From positions 174,397,600-174,461,599 of the forward strand of contig CM041293.1 in NCBI GenBank assembly GCA_023052935.1: a stretch of 64,000 nucleotides of DNA, read 5' to 3'. Positions 56,101 to 62,149 of this stretch are shown piece by piece. The notes under the pieces are model-generated. The model had not been told where the DNA came from. It ran no database searches and saw only the letters and a program-made list of their open reading frames with translations. This stretch comes from Piezodorus guildinii. Its lineage: Eukaryota; Arthropoda; Insecta; Hemiptera; Pentatomidae. How positions within the stretch are numbered: position 1 is the stretch's first letter; each line of letters opens with the position of its first letter. The translations under genes and the position numbers were made by a program.

Positions 56101-59100
56101 TAAAATTAACTAATTAAGTGTGATTATAATTTTAAATAAATTATTCTTATTTAAATTTAACTTTTGTTCAGGACAATATCTCTGTTAATATTATTATTAA
56201 TTTGTATTGTAATTACATCATCGATATGGATGTATATAATTTGCATGAGACAGTTCTAGTTTAACATTTAGTTTCATTGTTATAACTAAGACATTTTAAC
56301 TTACCACTTCCACTTCCATGGCCTTCATAGCTTCCATGGCCACCGCCTTATTGATAAAATAAAACAAATGATCAATTGAGTAATTAGTATAATTAATATT
56401 AACTAGTAAATGGTTATGTTAATATTGCATTAACATTTTTCATTACATTAAATCTCCCATACTTAATTTTTTAACCATTTTATGAATCAGAAATCATTTT
56501 ATACCTGACTCACATTAACTATAAGATTCATTTTTAGTTTCACTAAGCCATATGGGAAATTTACAGTAATAGTAAATGTTAAAAATCTTAAATCTGAGTT
56601 TTTAATAAAAATAAATGTAGTAAGGTACTCTGAGTCCAAAAAATATAACAAGTCTCACAAAATGGTTGGTGGTTGCATGTGTCTGAACAAAAATTGTCGC
56701 TTTAAAATGAAATTACTGTTTACTCTCATACTACCACATACCATACGTAAACAATATTCCAGAAAATCAGTTCCCAACAATATTTATAATAGAAGACCAT
56801 AAAAATTTAAACCAAATATATTATTATATAATTAACTGCCTAAAAATGAGATCGTTTATTATCAACGAATAAAAACAATATGCTTACATACTTCAACAAT
56901 ACTATATCACCAATGACTGTTTTGAAGTATATATAAATCAATGAAGAACTCATAAACAATTCTATTATACCTAAAGTAAATATTAACTCAATTTAAATTG
57001 TAACTGATGTAACCAGTCTAACCGAACTTTATCTATGTAATGTAAAATTTTAATCTAAAAAGCCTTAAACAGATTTTTTCTTTTCCTTTGTTTTGTTTTT
57101 TTAATTTATTTGTTGTGTCTATTTTACTTTTTTTTAAACAGATGTATTATTATTTTTAAAACATATATATTTTTATTTTTTATGTTATCTCAACTATATC
57201 GGAAAAAAAGGGGGAAAAAAAGAAAAACTGTTAATTTATCTATATCAATAAACTAGTTTATTTTTTTTTCTCTTTTCTTTTTTTTTAAAAAAAAGTTGTA
57301 TTATTATTTTGAAAACATATATAATTTTATTATTATTTTATATCTACTATACTAAAAAAAAAAAAAAAACAACTGTTAATTTATCTTTATCTTATTTATT
57401 TTATCTTTTTAAACAGATGTATTATTATTTTAAACCCATATGTATTTTATTTTATTTTTATTTTTTTAACAGATGTATTATTATTTCAAAAGCATATGTA
57501 TCTTTTTTTTAAATGTTATCTCTAATATATTGGAAGAAAAATACAAACTGTTGATTTATCTTTATTAAAATATGTATATAACTTAAAAAATGTATTGCGA
57601 ATAGCCAAGCCAGGCTCTATTTGTAAGAGGAATACCCCAAAGACAAATAAATCTATTCTATTCTGTTCTGTTTACTCTCATCGATAGATCTGGAAGAGAA
57701 TATAGAAGAAATTTGGTCGGATTTTAGATGCTGTATACTGGATATTGCTGTATTATTATAATTATTTCATTATATTTAGAAACTTACCTAAGCCACCACT
57801 TCCACTACCATGGCCATGTGTACTTCCAGAACCACCTGATAGGGGATATTAAATTAATTGAATAATGATTGTAATTTATAAATATTTCAAAATTAACTAA
57901 TGAAATATGATTATAATCTTCTATGATCCTATTAAAGTTTTCTGAAAGATCAAAACTAGTGTAGCTAAAAATAAGTCAACATGGTTAGTTTGTTCATTAA
58001 TGAATTATACCCTTGCTTTTATATTTTATTCAGGCATAATAGACGTTCCAATTAGGTAATTTATCCATTTTAGGAAATTTTATAGTATATGCAAAAATCT
58101 CTTATTATTTTTTAATTTCACTCACCTATATATAGTAAGGTAAAGTATTGTGATAATGAAAATTTTCGAATTCCAGTTTTCAAAGGAATTACACGTTATG
58201 TTACCAACAATTTTTCATCAAAAGCATCTAACCAGAAGAGCCACTTATACCATGCATTTTGCACCTTTTCACGATTTTCTCAAAAACAGCTCTAAAGATT
58301 TTGATTAAACTCGCTATATAGTTGTAAAACTTAATGGGCTTTAATTATAGGTGGAATAATCAGGAAACAGTCATTTTTGAAAATTTTTAATTTTGCCAAA
58401 GTTTCGGCTCAAGCTTGTGAGCCATCATCAGGGCATTACTGAGCCATGTCCAAGCATAAACTCACAAGCTTGAGCCGAAACGTTAGCAAAACTAAAAATA
58501 TTTAAAAAAAAAGACTGACTCCTGATTATTCCACCTATAATAGTTTCTACAGTCGACTATACATCTTATAAATAAATTATTTTTATTTAAATTTAACTTA
58601 TTATTTTATTATTAACTCTTTTGTTCAGGGCAATATCACTGTTAATATTATTATTAATTTTTATTGTAATTATATCATCAATATGGTACATTATATCGGA
58701 TATGGTACATAATTTGCATGAGACCAAGCATAAACTGGGCATAGTTTATGCTTGGACATGGCTCAGTAATGCCCTGATGATGGCTCACGAGCTTGAGCCG
58801 AAACGTTGGCAAAATTAAAAATTTTCAAAAAATGACTGATTCCTGATTATTCCACCTATAATAGTTTCTACAGTCGACTATAAATCCTCGATTTAATGGG
58901 CTTTAATATCATGAAGGTTTCATTCTAATTGAAATGGTCTGATAGGACTTAAATAGCGATATTTAAAATTTTCTTCCACTAAAGTACCTTTAATTCTGTA
59001 GATTTCTAAAAATTTGGAACATCATCTTATTAGCCTTGATGAATAATGGGAAAATATGCAAGTTAAGCGAATTTGATAAAGAAAAGTGCAAACATAGATT

Positions 59101-61674
59101 ATAATATAATATATTTTTTAATAAAACACATGTTTCTATAGAAATTTAAATTAATTAATTCTTTATTACTTTTACTCATTTTTATCTCTGACTGTATATA
59201 AAAATTCTTTAATTGATTTTAACAACATAAGAAAGTGAAAGTCGTGTGTTGCCCAAAAATGGAAATCTTTTAGCCTGGTTTAGAATGAAATTAAGTATGA
59301 ACTTAAAACCTTTTGGTGAAAACTGCATTATTAAATTGTATAAACAATATATGTCTATATAAGTAAATATACATACATACATAATAATAATAGGCTTACC
59401 GAACCCGAAGGTTCGATGCCGATACCACCAAACTTCGCCTGCACAGACTCGTCCAATGTTCACCGGTCAAGCCCAAGCCCCCGAGATCAGCCTTAATGCA
59501 ATCCTCCCATCGACGCTTCGGTCTACCTTTCGGACGCCTATCAGTCGGTTCAGCGAATACCAACTTTCTCGGAATCCGTTCCTCACTAAGCCCAACAACT
59601 TTACGCGCCCATTTGAGTCTCCGCGATGCTATCAACTCAATTATATTCACAGGGTACAAACTCCGCAATTCCGCGTTGTGCAACCTTCTAAATTCCCCAG
59701 TGGCCTCATCTCTCTTCGGACCAAATATTTTACGCAGTACCTTATTCTCGAAAACCTTAAGCCGTTGTTCATCCTTCAAAGTAAGCGGCCACGTTTCGCA
59801 TCCGTAAAGAACCGTTGGAAGAATAATAGTTTTATAAATTCTAACCTTTAAGTTTTTAGACAGAAGCCGCGAGCTAAGTAATTTAGCAACTGAATAATAA
59901 CACGCATTTCCCACCTTTAACCGAGACTTAATTTCTTCCTGGATTTCATTTTTTCTTGTTATCATTGAACCTAAATACTTGAATTTCTCCACGTGTTCAA
60001 AAGTATTACCTGAAATATTAATATCATCAAGATCGCCACCATTTCTGCAACTAATCATATATTTCGTCTTATCGGTATTTAATTCGAGACCTATTTGTTT
60101 ACCGGTTTTAACACACTTGTATTTAGTTATATAGCTTCTGACGGTCTATAGAATCATAAGCCTTTTTAAAATCGATATAAAGTTGATGGACTACACCGTT
60201 GTATTCCAGCTTCTTCTCTAATATTTGATGTAAGGAAAATATTTGATCAGTAGGCGAGCGATTCCGCCTAAAACCACATTGGTAGTCTCCGATAATTTCC
60301 TCAGCGTATTCCGTGATTCGGCTAGTAAGTATTGACGAGAATATTTTATAGCATACTGGCAGAAGAGAGACATACATACATACATATAAATATTCTATTA
60401 TGTATTAACTTACTGATGGTATGATGGTTTGTGTTGTTCCAAGTATAAGAGGATCCTCCATATTGTCCTTCGGCAATATTGAAAGCCTATTTCATGGAAA
60501 TATGGTTAGTTTTAACTTAAATGATTTAAAACTATTATTTTTACTATTACTTAGAGAGAATGCAATAAGTTTTCTGAATAAAAAATAAAATAAAAGCTGC
60601 AATAGTTGATAATGTTCTGATTCAACTAATTAAATTTTTGGAAGGAGTTAGTCCGGGTGATAGTCATTGAATGAAACAATTAAGTTGTTTCATTCATCGA
60701 CCGCCACCCGGACTAATTCCTTCTAGTAATTCTCAACAGTCAACTAATTATATCCAATACCTTTTTTTTACTTTTTATTTATTTTATATTTATTTATTTT
60801 TTACTTGTACAAAAATGTCCCTATAAAAGTAATTTAATAACGGCATGCAAAAGATAGGATAATAATAGATAATAGAATTGGAGGTTTAACTGTGTTTATG
60901 ACTCTACAATAGAGCTTAGTACAAGGCTTAACCAACTTAAAACTGAAGGGATTTTGATTTTATTTATCTAATTTCTTTAATATATAAGAGGAGATACTTG
61001 ATGATGCTATTTAATAATAATAATATTATGATTGCAAAAATGATAACGCATTACATCTATAGTGATTCATTGATTTAGAAGTAACTTTTTTTTTATTTTA
61101 AATTTTAGCATGCTGTAATAATTTTTTACAAACTTTTGTAAAATTGTTTATTCATTTAATGTAATTTTATGCAGCTGTGGCTAATCAGACGATGCTACAG
61201 TGGGATTCCTAAATTGTGCCTATCTAGGTTAAATTAGGATAGGGATCTTTAACAAGTGCCTGATATTTTACAGGCTTGGAACCATTTTTTTCATGTCGCT
61301 AATGATTTCTTTGCTCCCATTAAAAAAATCCTAGGGTTACCTGCCAGCTTTGAACCCGCTGCCTTGTACATAGAAGGCTGTTATGCTAACCTTTACACCA
61401 CAGGTGACCACTTTTTACTTTTTTACCACAGGTGAAAACTTTTTACTAATACTTATGAAACATTGCAACTTAAAATATAATAACTTCTAATGAAAGCCTT
61501 AATAAATTATTTTATAAAACAATAAACCTAATATTTCTTGTAGGTTACTTATTATCATATAGTTTAAAAGCATGAAATGTTTAAAGAAAAAACATATATT
61601 ATACTTATAAAATATATAAATGTTATACAGACCAGAAGAGCTGCGATAGCCCAAGTGAGACCTAAACCCATCAT
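47099..61674 (-). CDS. secreted Gly/Ser/His-rich microexon gene (whole model)
   Basis: The model has 18 coding exons on the minus strand: 61674-61633, 60486-60414, 57835-57788, 56346-56305, 56043-55993, 55815-55762, 55546-55502, 54881-54861, 54465-54409, 54288-54232, 53140-53081, 52878-52828, 51273-51226, 51025-50981, 49407-49336, 49133-49086, 48203-48159, 47103-47099. They total 864 nt (287 residues plus stop). Exon 1 is a signal peptide. Exons 3-17 are each a multiple of 3 nt (21-72) and phase 1-1, with GT...AG introns. Motifs GHGS, SGSG and SGGL recur; the last exons are Ser/Asp/Lys-rich. There are no cysteines in the mature part. It is likely an extracellular, disordered or structural protein (for example salivary, sheath, cuticular or silk-like); the function is not known and no homologue is recognised. 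Confidence 0.7.
47178..48028 (+). mobile_element. Family H repeat in the last intron of the microexon gene
   Basis: Near full-length copy with (CA)n at 47873-47897 and end ACTATATATAGTAAGTGAAA. It is about 90% like the copy at 591-1510 by eye, sharing the same CA-tract context. It lies between the exons at 48159 and 47103. Confidence 0.75.
48159..48203 (-). CDS. microexon gene, exon 17
   Basis: 45 nt, acceptor TCAATACAG, donor GTGAGG. Encodes (S)SSHSKSKSSDSDSS with a split first codon A|GT. Gly and His drop and Ser/Asp/Lys dominate, a clear change of composition at the C-terminus that offers many casein-kinase-type S-x-x-D/E sites. Confidence 0.7.
48843..48940 (+). repeat. Penelope-like 3' UTR fragment in an intron
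   Basis: AACAAAAGGAAGTTAAGGTG then TGCTCATTTAAGTGTGTAAT, then a TCCAGAAAAATTAAAA-type end. It is identical in layout to both outer ends of the palindrome at 26300-27690. Confidence 0.65.
49086..49133 (-). CDS. microexon gene, exon 16
   Basis: 48 nt, acceptor AAAATCTAG, donor GTAAGT. Encodes (G)HSGSGGKSSDESDSS, bridging the Gly/Ser/His repeats and the acidic Ser tail. Confidence 0.75.
49336..49407 (-). CDS. microexon gene, exon 15 (His-rich)
   Basis: 72 nt, the largest internal cassette. Encodes GHHHG then three GHH repeats, then GASGHGGSHS: 11 His in 24 residues. Tandem GHH repeats at the DNA level (GGACATCAT/GGGCATCAT) suggest expansion by slippage. It could bind Zn, Cu or Ni or respond to pH; this is inference from composition. 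Confidence 0.8.
49540..50660 (-). pseudogene. RTE/CR1-like LINE reverse transcriptase, degraded, in intron 14
   Basis: Read from 50660 on the minus strand: palm-region remnants (DSLSPLLFVIYMDDVAS-like, then LFADDIVLIADTPE-equivalent at ~50300), LNKQLLRGTRS-type thumb, GMTINLAKTKILQAGI at ~50200 and CNKKITKVVTDFTYLG. Toward 49560 come KRPRGRPRSSYLGHIEGIGR and WLETSPC. Several stops; only fragments stay in frame. It lies in the same strand sense as the host gene. Confidence 0.6.
50670..50905 (-). mobile_element. tRNA-derived SINE, second family
   Basis: Minus strand: CATTCTAGTGGATAAAGCAT (box A-like), GTCCAAGGTTCAAATCCCAG (box B), then a body with GAGACCTTTTGGGGGCACAC and TTGGAGGAAAAAAAAGG. 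The sequence body differs from family S. Confidence 0.55.
50981..51025 (-). CDS. microexon gene, exon 14
   Basis: 45 nt, acceptor ATGTGTTTAAG, donor ATGA|GTAAGG. Encodes (G)AHHGSGHGSASGGM. The donor leaves A, so the junction residue to exon 15 is Ser (A|GT) instead of the usual Gly. Confidence 0.75.
   Translation of the reverse strand: MLITDQVMEALAVA
51226..51273 (-). CDS. microexon gene, exon 13
   Basis: 48 nt, acceptor TTTTCATCAG, donor GTAAGA. Encodes (G)GGVSGSASEHISSGF, with a less regular repeat pattern than its neighbours. Confidence 0.75.
51957..52755 (-). mobile_element. Family H repeat in intron 12
   Basis: Minus-strand copy with subterminal CTTTCACTTACCTATATATA at 51957 and the family start (AGTGCGTGCAACACATGACT on the minus strand) at ~52740. 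A tandem duplication of ~37 bp (ACATACTATTGTAAAATGTA) is seen at 52490-52545. Confidence 0.7.
52828..52878 (-). CDS. microexon gene, exon 12
   Basis: 51 nt, acceptor AATTTATTTAG, donor GTGATA (weaker). Encodes (G)GSHSGSGHASGHGGSS. Acceptor side and GSHSGSGH are shared with exon 6, and GHSGSGH with exon 10, pointing to common descent of these three exons. Confidence 0.75.
53081..53140 (-). CDS. microexon gene, exon 11
   Basis: 60 nt, acceptor TTTGAATTAG, donor TTTG|GTAAGA. Encodes (G)GGAQSGHGSTGHGSSSGGF. Confidence 0.8.
53284..53312 (-). pseudogene. decayed exon of the microexon gene (between exons 10 and 11)
   Basis: The minus strand reads CAACTGGTGGTTCTGAAAGT CATTGATGG, aligning to the start of exon 3 (CAG|GTGGTTCTGGAAGTACACATGG, in parts). 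The acceptor AG is lost (CAACTG) and an in-frame TGA follows GSESH. It is interpreted as a dead exon copy. Confidence 0.5.
53320..54045. other. intron 10 sequence without recognised feature
   Basis: AT-rich, no transposon end or exon recognised apart from the two decayed exons at its edges. Confidence 0.4.
54054..54078 (-). pseudogene. decayed exon of the microexon gene (GSGSGSGGL)
   Basis: After an acceptor-like CGGTTACTTAG the minus strand reads AGGTAGCGGAAGTGGAAGTG GTGGACTAAATA. It encodes GSGSGSGGL like the ends of exons 3, 5 and 8, but the expected donor CTTAG|GTAAG has become CTAAATAAAT, with no GT. It cannot be spliced as an internal exon in this form. Confidence 0.6.
54232..54288 (-). 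CDS. microexon gene, exon 10
   Basis: 57 nt, acceptor AATTTATTTAG, donor TTAG|GTAACA. The first two bases AA make the junction codon GAA (Glu). Encodes (E)GGHSGSGHVSGNGGSGGL. Confidence 0.8.
   Translation of the reverse strand, partial: KEVTLDRDTSAAMEVVVD
54409..54465 (-). CDS. microexon gene, exon 9
   Basis: 57 nt, acceptor CATTTTATTAG, donor TCAG|GTAAGA. Encodes (G)GYGGSGSGEGHGSWGGSS, one of only three exons with Trp. Confidence 0.8.
54640..54715 (-). repeat. tRNA-like SINE scrap
   Basis: Minus strand: GCCCGTGGCTGAGTGGCTAG CACACGCTAGTCTCTCATGC and GGTTGTGAGTCAA. Box A is clear; box B is decayed (GGTTGTGAG). It lies in an intron. Confidence 0.45.
54861..54881 (-). CDS. microexon gene, exon 8 (21 nt)
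   Basis: The smallest cassette: ACAGTGGAAGTGGTGGCTTA G between TTATTAAAAAG and GTATGT. Encodes (D)SGSGGL. Flanking introns are nearly identical to those of exon 5, and the exon equals exon 5 with 30 nt removed from its middle, so it arose by duplication and internal deletion, retaining frame. Confidence 0.75.
   Translation of the reverse strand, partial: TVEVVA
55012..55435 (-). mobile_element. Family H repeat, partial, in intron 7
   Basis: Minus-strand copy from ATTACTTTCACATACTATATATAG (in parts) through GTGTGTGTCTGTATGCC (decayed CA tract), GAAATTTCATATATAAGAC and GAGCCACTTTATACTATGC. 5' half missing. Confidence 0.65.
55502..55546 (-). CDS. microexon gene, exon 7
   Basis: 45 nt, acceptor ATTTATCAG, donor CAAG|GTAAGA. 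Encodes (G)GWLSGSGEHGSSGQ. Confidence 0.8.
55762..55815 (-). CDS. microexon gene, exon 6
   Basis: 54 nt, acceptor AATATTTTAG, donor TTCAG|GTTCAA (non-optimal +3 to +5, so possibly regulated or skipped). Encodes (G)GSHSGSGHGSGHGSSSS. Skipping would keep the frame. Confidence 0.75.
55993..56043 (-). CDS. microexon gene, exon 5
   Basis: 51 nt, acceptor TTATTAAAAAG, donor TTAG|GTAAAT. Encodes (G)SGHGSFEGHGSGSGGL. It is a paralogue of exon 4 (GHGSYEGHGSGS) and source-like for exon 8. Confidence 0.8.
   Translation of the reverse strand, partial: AVDMEALKAMAVEVVA
56305..56346 (-). CDS. microexon gene, exon 4
   Basis: 42 nt, acceptor TTATCAATAAG, donor AGTG|GTAAGT. Encodes (G)GGHGSYEGHGSGS. Confidence 0.8.
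56350..57060. other. intron 3, right part, no recognised feature
   Basis: AT-rich. A few short decayed Family H-like words near 56630-56690 (GGTACTCTGAGTCC, GTCTCACAAAATGGTTGG) suggest an old copy. No exon found. Confidence 0.35.
57065..57590. repeat. degenerate tandem repeat in intron 3
   Basis: At least four diverged units share the words CAGATGTATTATTATTTT, AAACATATATAT and AACTGTTAATTTATC, starting near 57137, 57293, 57414 and 57471. Unit length varies (~60-155 bp). The T-rich content creates chance open frames. Confidence 0.6.
57594..57670 (+). repeat. LINE/SINE 3' tail, second copy
   Basis: CAGGCTCTATTTGTAAGAGG AATACCCCAAAGACAAATAAA followed by (TCTAT)n. Core shared with 1600-1690. 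Confidence 0.45.
57788..57835 (-). CDS. microexon gene, exon 3
   Basis: 48 nt, acceptor CCCTATCAG, donor TTAG|GTAAGT. Encodes (S)GSGSTHGHGSGSGGL; first phase 1-1 cassette after the two 5' exons. Confidence 0.8.
   Translation of the reverse strand: MVLEVHMAMVVEVVA
58120..58345 (-). mobile_element. Family H repeat, first half, split by a PLE-derived insertion
   Basis: CACTCACCTATATATAGTAA at the stem-loop end, GCCACTTATACCATGCATTT in the body. It continues at 58893 (TTAATGGGCTTTAATATCAT) to 59258 after the insertion. Confidence 0.65.
58346..58892. mobile_element. Penelope-derived 547-bp insertion with 15-bp target duplication
   Basis: Flanked by TTAATGGGCTTTAAT at 58331-58345 and 58893-58907. 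It contains three copies of a PLE terminal module. The first is inverted (58346-58460). The second is partial and direct (58461-58560). The third is complete and direct (58735-58892). Each includes GGCTCA...TGAGCCGAAACGTT and a TGATTATTCCACCTATAAT end. There is no coding sequence. Confidence 0.7.
58893..59258 (-). mobile_element. Family H repeat, second half
   Basis: Completes the copy interrupted at 58345; ends with AAGTGAAAGTCGTGTGTTGC CC (family start on the minus strand) at ~59250. Confidence 0.65.
59384..60369 (-). pseudogene. RTE-like LINE copy D, internally deleted, in intron 2 of the microexon gene
   Basis: From 60369: LLPVCYKIFSSILTSRITEY, CGFRRNRSPTDQIFSLHQIL and YIDFKKAYDSIDRQKLYN (first RT Asp). 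A deletion then removes the palm with YADD. The frame restarts at 60058 (MISCRNGGDLDDINISGNTF) and stays open for 220 residues through YGCETWPLTLKDEQ, RPKGRPKRRWEDCIKADL to SNLRVR and the (TTA)n tail. ACATACATACATA on both sides (59371-59383, 60370-60382) is a probable target duplication. Confidence 0.85.
60414..60486 (-). CDS. microexon gene, exon 2
   Basis: 73 nt, acceptor CATGAAATAG (poor polypyrimidine tract), donor ATCA|GTAAGT, phase 0 to 1. Encodes AFNIAEGQYGGSSYTWNN then TNHHTI; likely contains the mature N-terminus. It holds the only N-x-T sites (NNT/NTN region: N-N-T and H-H-T context), so N-glycosylation is possible. LINE copy D begins 31 bp beyond its donor. Confidence 0.7.
60637..60740. 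repeat. short hairpin repeat related to a PLE end
   Basis: GGAAGGAGTTAGTCCGGGTG and CCACCCGGACTAATTCCTTC are inverted around AATGAAACAATTAAGTTGTTTCATT, itself a perfect palindrome (given in parts). The outer block also occurs at 32372-32395. It lies in intron 1 of the microexon gene. Confidence 0.6.
60760..61135. other. intron 1 sequence without recognised feature
   Basis: AT-rich; nothing recognised. Confidence 0.4.
61140..61412 (-). mobile_element. tRNA-derived SINE (family S) in intron 1 of the microexon gene
   Basis: Minus strand: GGTCACCTGTGGTGTAAAGG (box A region), GCGGGTTCAAAGCTGGC (box B), body ATCCCACTGTAGCATCGTCT and tail AAATGAATAAACAA. It is followed by a short duplicated TTTTACCACAGGTGA at 61421-61435. 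Confidence 0.75.
61633..61674 (-). CDS. microexon gene, exon 1 (signal peptide)
   Basis: First ATG at 61674 of two adjacent Met codons. Encodes MMGLGLTWAIAALL, a typical hydrophobic signal core completed by AFNIA from exon 2. Two donors are possible: CTG|GTCTGT (61633, phase 0, keeps exon 2 in its Gly-rich frame) and GTCT|GTATAA (61629, better consensus, wrong phase for exon 2). The first is chosen on frame. Confidence 0.65.
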
Positions 61675-61721
61675 GTCTTCACTGAAAAGTGAGGATTCAT
61701 TGAAGCATTGGAGTATTTATA
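61675..61721 (-). promoter_or_regulatory. core promoter of the microexon gene
   Basis: TATAAATA at 61721-61714 on the minus strand within GAGTATAAATACTCC. About 31 nt downstream is a TCACTT (A at 61690), and TCAGT, the arthropod initiator, lies at A 61683. The predicted 5' UTR is only about 9-16 nt. A TATA box close to a signal-peptide exon is common for highly expressed, tissue-restricted secreted proteins; that last point is inference. Confidence 0.65.
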
Positions 61722-62140
61722 CTCAATAACTTATCTGAATTTACGTAAACTACTTACTGGATAATGCTAATTGACCATAAGTTAACATGATATGTCTTAA
61801 TCACAACAGACTAATTAGGGACAACATTTTGACAGTCAAAGAAAGTGCTAATAATTGGTGCACGGACACAATATGATAAGGTAAGGACATTGAAAAATAT
61901 TCTTTGAAGTGAACTTTAGGATTTAATTATTTAAATAAAATTTAGATTTAAGTAATTATTTCTTGTGGATACATACCTACTAGGGCTGGGATTTTCATGT
62001 AATTAAAAATGTCATATATGTAAATATATATATGTATTGATTTTTATACAAATATGGAAATAATTATGTAAAATTAGCGAAATAAATAAGTAAAATTAGT
62101 GAAACTGAAATTAATCAGTGAATAGCCTTTTAAAAAAGTC
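61722..62140. other. upstream region of the microexon gene
   Basis: AT-rich 5' flank. No repeated element recognised. A CAAT-like or tissue-specific site cannot be assigned by eye. Confidence 0.4.
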
Positions 62141-62149
62141 TATAATCTC

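Noticed and set aside
59456..59851. 131- and 103-residue plus-strand frames
   Set aside because: Shadows of the RTE-like LINE C-terminal coding frame on the minus strand; identical shadows occur over copy C.
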